Shown here piece by piece: positions 34,288 to 46,089 of a stretch of DNA of 64,000 bases. Source of the stretch: Saccharothrix sp. (lineage in GTDB: Bacteria > Actinomycetota > Actinomycetes > Mycobacteriales > Pseudonocardiaceae); NCBI RefSeq assembly GCF_031180885.1, contig NZ_JAPSLK010000013.1, positions 1 to 64,000 of the forward strand. Direction: 5' to 3'. A program made the translations under genes and the position numbers. The stretch's first letter is position 1, and each line of letters opens with the position of its first letter. The notes below the pieces were generated by a model. That model worked only from the letters and a program-made list of their open reading frames with translations. It was not told the origin of the DNA and did no database searches.

Positions 34288-36210
34288 CTACAGCGGCAGG
34301 TCGGCGGTGGTGCGTCCCCCGTCGGGCCAGTGGATTTCCAACGTGCGGTGGTCGAGGTCGACGGCGGGCGGACCGGCCACCCCGCCGCCCAGTGCGATGG
34401 CCGCGACCGCCCACCCGCCCGGTGCGACCGGACCAGTCGCCCACGGTGTCGCGGCACGCGGACCCAGCGGGCTCGCGTCGTCCTCGGTGTCCACTCCGAC
34501 GCGGTCCAGGCCGCGCACCGCGACGAGGACCGAGCACAGGCCGCCCGCGCGGACCGACGCGGCCGGGACTTGGTGCTGTACAAGTCGCGGGTCGACTTCG
34601 ACCTCCTCCGCCGCCAGCGGCCAGCCGCCGATCCGCAGCGCGACCGCGCTTTGGAGGGCGTCCGGCGCGTCGGGCAACGGCGCCACCCGCGCGCACCGCA
34701 CCTCCCACGGTCCTTTGAGGACGGACACCGTGGTGATCTCGGCGAGGTCGCGCGCCACGCCGCGCCGCCCGGATCCGTGGTCGCGTCCCGGCACCGGGTC
34801 GAGCAGGTGGACTCGGGCGGTCGAGGCGCCGAGCACGGCGTCCCCAACCCGTTCGACGCGCAGGGTCCGCATGCCGGCGCGGTGGGTGGCGGTGCCGCGG
34901 GCGTCCAGGAGCACGACGGACTGGTCCATCGGCGAGGTCCACGCCCGTTCGGACAGCAGCGGGGCGGTGGCCGTCGAGTAGCCCAGCCGCGTGTAGAGGG
35001 GTGAGTCGCCGACCCGTGCGCCGACGTGCTCGTGGTCGGTGCCGTGGTTGACCACGCGCACGATCCCGTCGGCCCGGGTGCCCGACACCACCCAGCCCGG
35101 CGGTCCGGCGCACCACGTCTCGTCGGCCCGTTCCACGGGCAGCGGCTCCTCCACCGCGGTCCACACCGGGTGGTCGGCGGGCAGGGCCAGCCCGAGCATC
35201 CCCTTGGCCGCCCAGTACGGCGAGGACGGCCCGGAGTAGGACTGCGCGAGCGCGGGCCACTCGTGGTGCCAGCCCAGGGTCAGCAGGCCCCGCTCGTCCG
35301 GCGCGCCCCGGTCGGCGAAGTGCGCGAGGACGCCGGACGCGGCGCGGCGCAGCAGACCCGGTCCCGCCGAGGTCACGCCCGCCAACGCGCCCACCCAGAA
35401 CGGCGCCGCCGCCGCGAACCGGTAGACCAGGCTGCGGCCCTGCACCAGCGGCGACCCGTCCGCGCCGACCAGGCGCAGGTGGTCGAGCAGGAACCGGTCG
35501 AGCCGCGCGACGTCCCCGGCGGCCCGGTCGGCCCACTCCCCCGCCCCGCGCATCCGGGCCCACAGCACCGGGTACAGGTGCAGCGCCCACCCGCAGTAGT
35601 GGTCGAACGCCCGCTCGTCGCCGTCGGCGAACCAGCCCTCGTCGCGGTGGAACGAGTCGTGCGCGGCCAGGTCGGCGGCGACGTCGTCGGCCCGCCACGG
35701 CCCGCCGACCGAGCGCAGGAACGTCTGCACCACGATCCGGAACCACACCCAGTTGCAGCGCGGGTAGGTGTCGTCGCCGACCACCGGCGAAAGGTAGTCC
35801 ACCACGCGCTGCCGCGCGACCTCGTCCAGCCGGTCCCACAGCCACGGCCGGGTCAGGTCCAGCACCAGGGCCAGCGCGGCGGCCTCGACCTTGGCCTGCG
35901 GGTGCTCGTCCGGCCGCGGCCAGCGCTCCGGCGAGGCGGGGTCGGTGCCGGTGTCGAGCCCGCGCGCGTACCAGCCGGCCAGGTCCAGCGGGTCGCGGCC
36001 GTGCTCGCCGGCCAGCCGGAAACCCGCGAGCAGCAGGGTCCGGGCGAAGCCCTCCAGGCCGTCCACCGCCGTGCCGTAGCCGCCGGGCGGGCCGGGTGGC
36101 GTGATCCGGGCGTGGTCGGGCGAGGCGTGCTCCCTGGCCGCGAGGAGCATCCGGTCGGCCAGCGCCGCCCAGTGCTCGCGGGTCCACCCGGTGATCGGCG
36201 AGACGGTCAT
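34288..36210 (-). CDS. DUF2264 family protein
   Basis: A 640-residue cytoplasmic protein. The N-terminal ~370 residues match DUF2264, an (alpha/alpha)-barrel-like family seen in sugar operons (TREHWAALADRMLLAAREHA; YPRCNWVWFRIVVQTFL; DEGWFADGDERAFDHYCGWALH). The C-terminal part is beta-rich like the supporting domain of heparinase-type lyases. It probably acts on an imported oligosaccharide. The start overlaps the dehydrogenase stop (ATGA). Confidence 0.85.
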   Translation of the reverse strand: MTVSPITGWTREHWAALADRMLLAAREHASPDHARITPPGPPGGYGTAVDGLEGFARTLLLAGFRLAGEHGRDPLDLAGWYARGLDTGTDPASPERWPRPDEHPQAKVEAAALALVLDLTRPWLWDRLDEVARQRVVDYLSPVVGDDTYPRCNWVWFRIVVQTFLRSVGGPWRADDVAADLAAHDSFHRDEGWFADGDERAFDHYCGWALHLYPVLWARMRGAGEWADRAAGDVARLDRFLLDHLRLVGADGSPLVQGRSLVYRFAAAAPFWVGALAGVTSAGPGLLRRAASGVLAHFADRGAPDERGLLTLGWHHEWPALAQSYSGPSSPYWAAKGMLGLALPADHPVWTAVEEPLPVERADETWCAGPPGWVVSGTRADGIVRVVNHGTDHEHVGARVGDSPLYTRLGYSTATAPLLSERAWTSPMDQSVVLLDARGTATHRAGMRTLRVERVGDAVLGASTARVHLLDPVPGRDHGSGRRGVARDLAEITTVSVLKGPWEVRCARVAPLPDAPDALQSAVALRIGGWPLAAEEVEVDPRLVQHQVPAASVRAGGLCSVLVAVRGLDRVGVDTEDDASPLGPRAATPWATGPVAPGGWAVAAIALGGGVAGPPAVDLDHRTLEIHWPDGGRTTADLPL

Positions 36211-37217
36211 GCGCTCATCCCGAGCGTGTCGGCGGTGACCGCGGCGCGCGGCGGCAGGCCCGCCAGGTGGCGTTCCAGTTCGTCGATCGCGCTGTCGCTC
36301 AGCCGGCGGGTCTCCGCGCCCTGCGAGCCCGCCACGTGCGGGGTGATCATCACGTTGGGCAGGGTGTAGAGGACCGAGTCGGCGGGCAGCGGCTCCGGGT
36401 CGGTGACGTCGAGGATGGCGTCGAGCCGCCCGGCGGCGCACTCCCGTTCCAGCGCGGCGGTGTCCACCAGCGCGCCGCGCGCGGTGTTGATGAGGGTGGC
36501 GCCGTCGCGGAGCATGGCCAGTTCCCGCGCGCCGATCAGGTGGCGGGTGGAGCGCAGTTCCGGCGCGTGCAGCGTGAGGACGTCGCTGGCGCTCAGGAGT
36601 TCCGGCAGTTCCACCCGGCGGGCGCCCGCCGCCCGGACCAGCGCCGGGTCGGCGTAGGGGTCGGTCACCAGGACCGTCACGTCCAGGGTGCGCAGCCGTT
36701 CCACCACCCGGCGTCCGACGCGGGAGAAGCCGACGACGCCGATCGTCCGGTCCCGGTTGGACAGTTCGCCGCGTAACGCGGTGTAGGACCAGTCGGCGCG
36801 GTGCGCGCGGGCGTCCTGGGCCAGGAACGGCGCCTTCTTGCCGGCGAACACGATGGCGGCGAGCGTGAACTCGGCGACCGGGATGGCGTTCTCGTCGGCC
36901 GCGGTGGTGACCAGGACACCTCGTCGCCACAGTTCGTCGGACACCAGCGACCGCACCGTGCCGGCGCAGTGGAAGACCGCGCGCAGCCGGGGCGCGGCGG
37001 CCAGCCGTTCGGCGGTCAGCCGGGGCGCGCCCCAGGAGGTGAGCAGGACGTCGGTCTCGCGCAACCGGTCGCGCGCGGCGGCGGAGTCCAACTCGGTGGC
37101 GCACAACGGGTCGCCCAGGTCGACCAGCCGGGCCAGCCGGTCGAGTTGGGGGCGGTGGAACTGGACGCGGAAGTGGCGTCGCGCCATGACGAGCAGCGCT
37201 TGGGGTCGGTCGGTCAC
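36207..37217 (-). CDS. D-2-hydroxyacid dehydrogenase
   Basis: A 336-residue NAD-dependent dehydrogenase, first gene of the operon. The GTG at 37217 follows CGGAGGA. The catalytic residues are all visible: Arg in NTARGALVD, Glu in DVTDPEPL, His in TPHVAGSQG; the cofactor region is IGVVGFSRVGRRV. With DUF2264 and an importer it probably oxidises or reduces a sugar acid formed in the pathway. Its start faces the divergent repressor gene. Confidence 0.92.
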   Translation of the reverse strand: MTDRPQALLVMARRHFRVQFHRPQLDRLARLVDLGDPLCATELDSAAARDRLRETDVLLTSWGAPRLTAERLAAAPRLRAVFHCAGTVRSLVSDELWRRGVLVTTAADENAIPVAEFTLAAIVFAGKKAPFLAQDARAHRADWSYTALRGELSNRDRTIGVVGFSRVGRRVVERLRTLDVTVLVTDPYADPALVRAAGARRVELPELLSASDVLTLHAPELRSTRHLIGARELAMLRDGATLINTARGALVDTAALERECAAGRLDAILDVTDPEPLPADSVLYTLPNVMITPHVAGSQGAETRRLSDSAIDELERHLAGLPPRAAVTADTLGMSA

Positions 37218-37258
37218 TCGTCCTCCGCAGGGCCGCCGGTTGCGCACGATCGACGCAC

Positions 37259-37323
37259 CGATCATCTTCGATCAGAGTTTTCAGGTCAAGACTGTTCGAA
37301 TCAGTGACGATCAGATCCGATCG
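37259..37323. promoter_or_regulatory. Paired operator-like repeats in the divergent promoter
   Basis: CGATCATCTTCGATCA (37259-37274) and CGATCAGATCCGATCG (37308-37323) share the plan CGATC-A-NNN-N-CGATC. Each is a direct repeat of CGATC with 10-11 bp (one turn) periodicity, and they lie 49 bp apart between the operon and the repressor. The second abuts the repressor ribosome site. They suit a DeoR-type HTH binding direct repeats and autoregulation. Confidence 0.55.
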
Positions 37324-37333
37324 GAGGATGATT

Positions 37334-38413
37334 GTGACCGTGACGACCTCCGACATGCTGCCCGCGGAACGCCGCGCCAAGGTGGTCGAGCTGATCCGGG
37401 ACCGCGGCACCGCCCGCGTGCACGACCTGGCCGACGCGCTCGACGTCTCCGCGATCACCGTCCGCCGGGACATCAACTTCCTCGCCGAACAGGGCCTCGT
37501 GCACCGCGTCCGCGGCGGCGCGACGGTCGCCGGCGGTCCCGTGCCCGGCACCGCCCCGCCGGCCGGGGAACTGCCCACCGTGGGCATGGTCGTCCCGTCG
37601 CTGGACTACTACTGGCCCGACGTGATCAAGGGGGTGCGGGAGGCGTCGGCCGAGGAGGATGTGCGGATCGTGCTGCGCGGCGCGACCTACGAGGCCGCCG
37701 ACGAGCGCCGCCAGCTGGCCCGGCTGGTCGAGACGGGTGCCGTCGACGGGCTGCTGGTCGCCCCGACCACCACCGGAGCGGAGGGGGAGGCGCTGGTCGA
37801 GTGGCTGCGCTCGGTGGACCTGCCGGTCGTGCTGCTGGAGCGCACGCCCGGCGACAGCTACCGCGAGGTCGTCGAGTCCGTGGTGAGCGATCACGCGCGG
37901 GGTGCGGCGATGGCCGTGGTGCACCTGGCGGAGGCGGGCCACCGGCGGGTCGGCGTGTGCACCACCGTGACCAGCCCGACGTCACCGCACGTGCGCCGGG
38001 GCTGGCGCGAGGCGTGCGAACGCCTGGGCCTGCCCGTCGAGGGCACCCCGGACGTGCGCACCGCCGACAGCCGCGACCCGGCCTGGCCCGCCGCCCTGGA
38101 CGCCTTGCTGGACCGGTGCGCGGCGACCGGTACGACGGCGCTGCTGGTCCACTCCGACCCGGAGGCGATTTCGCTGGTGCAGCGCTGCCAGGAACGCGGT
38201 GTGCACGTGCCCCGCGACCTGGCCGTGGTCACCTACGACGACGAGGTCGCCGAACTGTGCGACCCACCCCTGACCGCCGTCCGCCCCCCGAAGGCCGCGG
38301 TAGGCCGCGCCGCGGTGGCCCTACTGGCCGCCCGCCTCCGCGACCACGACCCCCACCGCCCGGCACACCGAGTGGTCATCGAACCCCGGCTGGTCGTGCG
38401 TTCGTCGTCGTGA
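37334..38413 (+). CDS. DeoR-HTH/LacI-sensor hybrid repressor
   Basis: A 359-residue regulator. The N-terminal ~60 residues are a DeoR-type winged HTH (RRAKVVELIRDRGTARVHDLADALDVSAITVRRDINFL, with DVSAITVRRDI as recognition helix). Residues ~80-359 are a LacI/RbsB-type periplasmic-binding fold that binds a sugar (VGMVVPSLDYYWPDVIKGV ... VVTYDDEVAEL). The GTG at 37334 has GGAGG 6 bp upstream; earlier ATGs are too close to it. It diverges from and presumably represses the sugar operon, with an imported sugar as inducer. Confidence 0.92.
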   Translation: MTVTTSDMLPAERRAKVVELIRDRGTARVHDLADALDVSAITVRRDINFLAEQGLVHRVRGGATVAGGPVPGTAPPAGELPTVGMVVPSLDYYWPDVIKGVREASAEEDVRIVLRGATYEAADERRQLARLVETGAVDGLLVAPTTTGAEGEALVEWLRSVDLPVVLLERTPGDSYREVVESVVSDHARGAAMAVVHLAEAGHRRVGVCTTVTSPTSPHVRRGWREACERLGLPVEGTPDVRTADSRDPAWPAALDALLDRCAATGTTALLVHSDPEAISLVQRCQERGVHVPRDLAVVTYDDEVAELCDPPLTAVRPPKAAVGRAAVALLAARLRDHDPHRPAHRVVIEPRLVVRSSS

Positions 38414-38423
38414 CCGCGGGCAG

Positions 38424-38459
38424 CGCGGCAGGACCCGGGCTGGTCCGGGTCCTGCCGCG
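38424..38459. terminator. Bidirectional hairpin between repressor and xylanase
   Basis: A perfect 15-bp stem (38424-38438 with 38445-38459) with a 6-nt loop fills the 51-bp gap between two convergent genes. Confidence 0.88.
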
Positions 38460-38464
38460 GAGGG

Positions 38465-41418
<2,954 letters not shown>

Positions 41419-41421
<3 letters not shown>

Positions 41422-42650
41422 TGATCACGGGGGTCGAGTGCCGGATTGGCCACCATGTCGGCACCGTAGGAGCCGCCGGTGCCGGAGATCCGGGTCAGCG
41501 TCGGCTCGTCGAGCAGTCGGGACACGTCGGCGACGGACCGGAACGCCACCGTGCGCGGCCAGGGCACCAGAACGGGGTCGACGTCCGCGACCGCCGCCAA
41601 CGCCGTGGTGACGGCCGGGTCGACCAGCGTCGCGACGATGGCGTCGAGCAGGTCTCGAAGTCGGTGCACCGCCAACCGCGACGGCCACGCGGGCAGCTCG
41701 CGCAACCGCCCGCGTGGCTCGACGTCCTCGCGCAGGATCAGGTCCGGGACGATGTCGACGTCGGGGATCTCCGGGCCGACACCGGCCAGGAGGTCCAGGG
41801 TGAGCAGCAGGTCCGAGTGCGGCGTTCCGTACGTCTGCGGAAGCTGCACCTCGGCCACGGCCTCGACCACGTGGCGGTCGGCGCGGGCCGATGCGACCAG
41901 GCGGAGTCGGCGGGCGCGGTTGTGCCCGGCGAGGCGGAACCCATCCGGCGCGCGCAGGCCGATCTCCGTGCACCACGCCGTCATCGCCCTCCTCAGCGGC
42001 GATTCGTCCAACGCCCCGGCCACCGCCGTCGTCGCCCGCTCGGACAACGCCCGCCACGCGACCGCCTCACCCACCGGAACCCGGAGCCCGCCGCGCAGCA
42101 GGACCGCCGGCTTCGGCTCGTCGGGGTTGTCGAGGTTCAGGTGCGGGGTCGGGATCCACCCGTCGTACGACGACCTCGACGCGGTGGACTCGCTGAACAG
42201 CTGTCCCAGCCGGGTGCGGTCGGCCACCGCGTTGCGGCCGTGCAGCCTGATCATCGCCCGGCCGTCGAGGAGCACGGGCCTGGGTGCGCGGTCGGGGTGG
42301 ACCCGGACCACCACCACCGACCGGCCCGTCCCCTCGGGCAGGGCCAGTTCGATGATCTCCGGCTCGAACGGCGGTTCCAGGCGTTCGAAGCAGGTGTTGA
42401 CGATCTTGTCGACCGTGTCCGGCTCCGCGCCCACGACCCGATCACCCCCTGGCCGGTCCGCGACGCCCACGATGATCAGACCGCCGTACGTGTTCGCCAT
42501 CGCGGCCACCGACTTGACCAGTTGGGGGCTGAACTTCTCCTTGTACTCCAAGGTCAAGCTCTCGGAGGGTTCCTGTGCCACCAGGGCCGTCACGCGGTCC
42601 AGCGTCACGTCGTTCCGGGCACAGGCGAGCAGCGACGTCGGCGAAGCCAT
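41419..42650 (-). pseudogene. AlbA_2/Schlafen-like putative DNA-binding or AAA_4 protein, N-terminal half
   Basis: ATG 42650 opens ~410 codons beginning with an AlbA_2 (Schlafen AAA_4) domain: ESLTLEYKEKFSPQLVKSVAAMANTYGGLIIVGVADRP is diagnostic. In its own frame it runs out of sense after NPALDPRDQG near 41421 and ends spuriously at 40989, while the sensible continuation is in the -1 frame. Full length would be ~889 residues. Family members bind nucleic acid or act in defence and regulation; the role here is unknown. Confidence 0.75.
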
Positions 42651-42689
42651 CGGACGAGCATTCCACGCCGGAGGCCACGGGGGCCGCGG

Positions 42690-45263
42690 TTACGGCAGGA
42701 TCTCGACGTAGCCGTTCGTGCCGTTCACCCGGATCCGCTGACCGTCCCGGATCAGCCGCGTCGCGTTCTCCACGCCCACGACGGTCGGCAGGCCGTACTC
42801 GCGGGCGATCACGGCGCCGTGGGTCATGAGGCCGCCTACCTCGGTGACCAGACCCTTGATCATGACGAAGACCGGCGACCAGCTGGGGTCGGTGTAGGAC
42901 GTGACCAGGATGTCGTCGGCTTCCAGGTCGGCTTCGGTCATGTCCAGCACCACGCGGGCGCGGCCCTCGACGATGCCGGTGGAGACGGGAAGGCCTGCCA
43001 GGGCGTCAGTCGGGACGCTCTCGCGCCGGTAGGTGCCGGTGATGGTTTCGCCGTCGGAGGTGAGGACTCGGGGTGGGGTAAGGGTTTGGTGGGTGGTGAA
43101 GGCATCCGCGCGCTGGCGGATCAGGTCGTTGTCGACGTGGCCGGTGCGGATGGCGTTGTGGAGTTCTTCGAAGCGGAGGTAGTAGATGTCTTCGCGGGTA
43201 TCGAGAACACCGGTCCGCACCAGGCGATCGGCTTCGGCCAGCAGGGCCTGCTTGTAGATGAAGTAGCGGCTGATCATGGCGTACTTGGGGTACTCGCGAT
43301 AGCCGATGAAAGTCCGCAGGCGGTCGATCGTCGACTTGGTTTCCTCGGCTTTCGCGTCCCCGTCCGGCAACGCCCGCAAGCGTTCCAGCAGGCCCTGCTC
43401 CTTCTGCCACGCCTCCTGCCGGCCCTGGTCGAACCGCCGCCGGCCGGCTCCGGGCTCGAAGGTGTCGATGTTGCCGAGGATCACGGGCACCAGGGCGGTG
43501 GGGTGTTCGCTCCACCTCGGCCTGGTGATGTCGATTTCGCCCACGCAGCGCATCCCGTACTTGTCGAGGTAGGTCCGGATCGCGTGGAGTGATTCAGGGC
43601 CGCCGGAGAGCTTGGGGAGTTCGTCGAGGAAACGATCGTCCTCGACTTGGCGCAGGAACTCGACCACCTCCGGGTGCGGGCGGATCGCGTCGGCTACGTC
43701 CAAGAGCGCCAAGCCCATCTCGGAAGTGATGTTGTCGGGCGCGGACTGGGTGAGCGTGTCGGCGGCGTTCTCCTCGCCCAGCCACTCGTGCATGTGCTGG
43801 TTGAGCCACCAAGTCGCGTCCATCCCGGCCATGATCGCCTGGTAGCTGCGCGGCTCGAACAGGAGCCGGCGCAGTTCTTGCAGGTCTTCGCGGATGAAGT
43901 CGAGCAGGGCCGATCCCTGCTTGGTCCGGATATCGCGGGAAAGGGTGGCTAGTGACGTCTGCCAGTTCGCGATCAACTCAGCCACGATGGCGGGATCGTT
44001 GTCGATCGTAGACGGGGCCGGGGTGACCGGCGGCACGGTGGGATCGGCGGAAGACGGGGCCGGGAGGAAGTCCCGGTCCAGGACGGTGCGCAGGGCGTCG
44101 CCGGTCAGCGGGTCGGACGTGCGCAGGGCGTCCAGGAGTGCGTCACGGCCCTTCTCGGTCGCCAAGTGCGCGGTGACGTCCACGAACAGCCGCCCGCCGG
44201 CCTCGGCCATCGGTCGTGGCGTGGTCAACTGCCACACCGACAGGCCCAACGGCTTCATCGCGTCGGTCATCATCTGCTGGTGGCCGACCGACAGGTAAAC
44301 CCGGTTGGCCTCGTCCGCGGCCTCCGGGACCGGGAACAACGTGGTGATCGGCCGGCTCTGCACGACCTGGAAACCGCCGTCCACCAGGCACCACTCGATG
44401 TCTTGGGGCCGGCCGAAGTGCGCCTCGATCCGCCGGCCCAACCCCGCCAGCCGCAGCACCTGCTCGTCGGTCAGCGCAGGCTGCTGCTGCGCTCCGGGCT
44501 CGATCGCCACCTCCCGCGTCCCGCCCCCGGGCACGGCGTGCACGGCCAAGCGCTTGCTCGCGACCTTCTTCTCGACGATCTCGCCGTCCCGGACCTTGTA
44601 GACGTCCGCGTTCACCAGACCGGACACCAGCGCCTCCCCCAGGCCGAACCCGGCCTCCACGCTGACGACCTTCCGGTTCGACGTGACCGGATCGGCGGTG
44701 AACAACACCCCGGACGCCTCCGGCACGACCATCCGCTGCACCACCACGGCCATCTGCACCTTGCGGTGGTCGAAACCGCTCCGCAGGCGGTACGCCACGG
44801 CCCGCTCGGTGAACAGCGAAGCCCAGCACGACTTGATGTGCTGGAGAACCGCCTCACGCCCCACGACATTCAGGTACGTGTCGTGCCGGCCCGCGAAAGA
44901 CGCCGTCGGCAGGTCCTCGGCGGTCGCACTGGAACGAACCGCATAGGCCGCGTTGTCATCCAAACGGGCGAAAATCGCCGCCGCCACGTCGTCGGGGATC
45001 GTGACCGCTTCAACGGCACGGCGGAGGTCTGCGCTCAGCGCACCAATCGCGTCGTCCGGGCGCGACAGCCGCTCGATCCGATCGGCGAGCGCGTCCGCCA
45101 CCACCCGGCGGAAAGCGTCCGTGGTCACGCAGAAGCCGGGCGGCACGCGAACGCCGTCGATCCGGGACAGTTCCGCCAGGTGCGCGCCCTTCCCCCCGAC
45201 GACCGCCGCCCGGCTCTGGTCGATCTCCGGAAATCCCAGCACATGACGACCTGAAGCCACCAC
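42690..45263 (-). CDS. rph: Rifampin phosphotransferase
   Basis: An 857-residue enzyme that inactivates rifamycins by transferring the beta-phosphate of ATP to the C21 hydroxyl. The GTG at 45263 follows GAGGGAGA. Domains in order: PPDK-like ATP-grasp (residues ~1-315, GGKGAHLAELSRI, AYAVRSSATAEDLPTASFAG), a rifampin-binding middle (~316-755) and a swivelling His domain with the phosphocarrier His at residue 815 in GGLMTHGAVIAREYGLP. Length equals known Rph. The 19-bp RAE palindrome lies 60 bp upstream, which marks it as rifamycin-inducible and separates it from ordinary PEP synthases. Confidence 0.95.
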   Translation of the reverse strand: MVASGRHVLGFPEIDQSRAAVVGGKGAHLAELSRIDGVRVPPGFCVTTDAFRRVVADALADRIERLSRPDDAIGALSADLRRAVEAVTIPDDVAAAIFARLDDNAAYAVRSSATAEDLPTASFAGRHDTYLNVVGREAVLQHIKSCWASLFTERAVAYRLRSGFDHRKVQMAVVVQRMVVPEASGVLFTADPVTSNRKVVSVEAGFGLGEALVSGLVNADVYKVRDGEIVEKKVASKRLAVHAVPGGGTREVAIEPGAQQQPALTDEQVLRLAGLGRRIEAHFGRPQDIEWCLVDGGFQVVQSRPITTLFPVPEAADEANRVYLSVGHQQMMTDAMKPLGLSVWQLTTPRPMAEAGGRLFVDVTAHLATEKGRDALLDALRTSDPLTGDALRTVLDRDFLPAPSSADPTVPPVTPAPSTIDNDPAIVAELIANWQTSLATLSRDIRTKQGSALLDFIREDLQELRRLLFEPRSYQAIMAGMDATWWLNQHMHEWLGEENAADTLTQSAPDNITSEMGLALLDVADAIRPHPEVVEFLRQVEDDRFLDELPKLSGGPESLHAIRTYLDKYGMRCVGEIDITRPRWSEHPTALVPVILGNIDTFEPGAGRRRFDQGRQEAWQKEQGLLERLRALPDGDAKAEETKSTIDRLRTFIGYREYPKYAMISRYFIYKQALLAEADRLVRTGVLDTREDIYYLRFEELHNAIRTGHVDNDLIRQRADAFTTHQTLTPPRVLTSDGETITGTYRRESVPTDALAGLPVSTGIVEGRARVVLDMTEADLEADDILVTSYTDPSWSPVFVMIKGLVTEVGGLMTHGAVIAREYGLPTVVGVENATRLIRDGQRIRVNGTNGYVEILP

Positions 45264-45322
45264 TGATTCTCCCTCAGTACGTCGATCGTCGCGCAGCGGT
45301 CGCAGATTCTGCGGCACAGACC

Positions 45323-45341
45323 GGGTCTTGCCGCAAGACCC
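45323..45341. promoter_or_regulatory. Rifamycin-associated element (RAE)
   Basis: GGGTCTTGCCGCAAGACCC: perfect 8-bp arms around 3 bp, 19 bp in all, located 60 bp upstream of rph. It matches the inverted repeat described before rifamycin-inactivating genes and helR in actinomycetes. Confidence 0.93.
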
Positions 45342-45464
45342 CCTGTGCGCTATAAGTTGAAAGTGGCGGAGAGTGCGAATCTCCGCGATCCCCGGCGACT
45401 CTGCCGGTATCCGCGAACACCGCCGCCCCGGCCGGCCCGCTCGCCATGCGCGGTTCTGCGTACG

Positions 45465-46049
45465 TCAGCGGCTGCGAGCCGCCTGGGCCGCCCGTTCGAT
45501 CTCCGCGTGCCGGCGAGCCCAATAAGCCGCGTCCTGGCCGCGCCGGACCATGCCCTCCGGGTCCATCTCCACCGCACCGTCCAACTGCTCGCGCAGGATG
45601 TCGGCGTGACCGGCGTGCCGGGTGGTCTCGGTCAGCACGTGGACCAGGACGTTGAACAGCATGACGTCGGGGCGCGGCCACCACGGCACGTGGCCGGGCG
45701 CGTCGACGGCGAGGGCGGCGATCGCGGCGTCGGAGTGCGCCCAGGCGCGCCGGTAGCGGTCGGTGATCTCCTCGCGGGTCTCGTGTTCGGTCACCCAGAG
45801 GTCGGTGCCACGCCGCTCAAGGTCGTCCCACCGCAAGACGGGCTCGGGGAACGGGCGGCCGAAGACCTCGCCGAAGTACCGGGCCTCGGTCACGGTCAGG
45901 TGCTTGACCAGGCCGAGGAGGTTGGTGCCGGTCGCGGTCAGGGGACGGCGGACGTCGTACTCGGACAGCCCGTCGAGCTTGCGGAGCATCACCTCGCGGA
46001 CCTCTCGGAGGTCGCCGTGCAGGTAGTCCTTCGCGAAATCGTCGATCAT
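45465..46049 (-). CDS. DinB-family (DUF664) protein
   Basis: A 194-residue four-helix-bundle protein of the DinB/mycothiol-S-transferase superfamily. The metal-binding histidines are likely in LVKHLTVTEARYFGEVFG and TETTRHAGHADIL. Such proteins catalyse thiol transfers using mycothiol, which actinomycetes make. It is monocistronic, upstream of the rph regulatory region on the same strand. Confidence 0.9.
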   Translation of the reverse strand: MIDDFAKDYLHGDLREVREVMLRKLDGLSEYDVRRPLTATGTNLLGLVKHLTVTEARYFGEVFGRPFPEPVLRWDDLERRGTDLWVTEHETREEITDRYRRAWAHSDAAIAALAVDAPGHVPWWPRPDVMLFNVLVHVLTETTRHAGHADILREQLDGAVEMDPEGMVRRGQDAAYWARRHAEIERAAQAARSR

Positions 46050-46089
46050 GCCGTCCGAGCATGCCCCAACCGCGACCCGGCCCGCAGGG

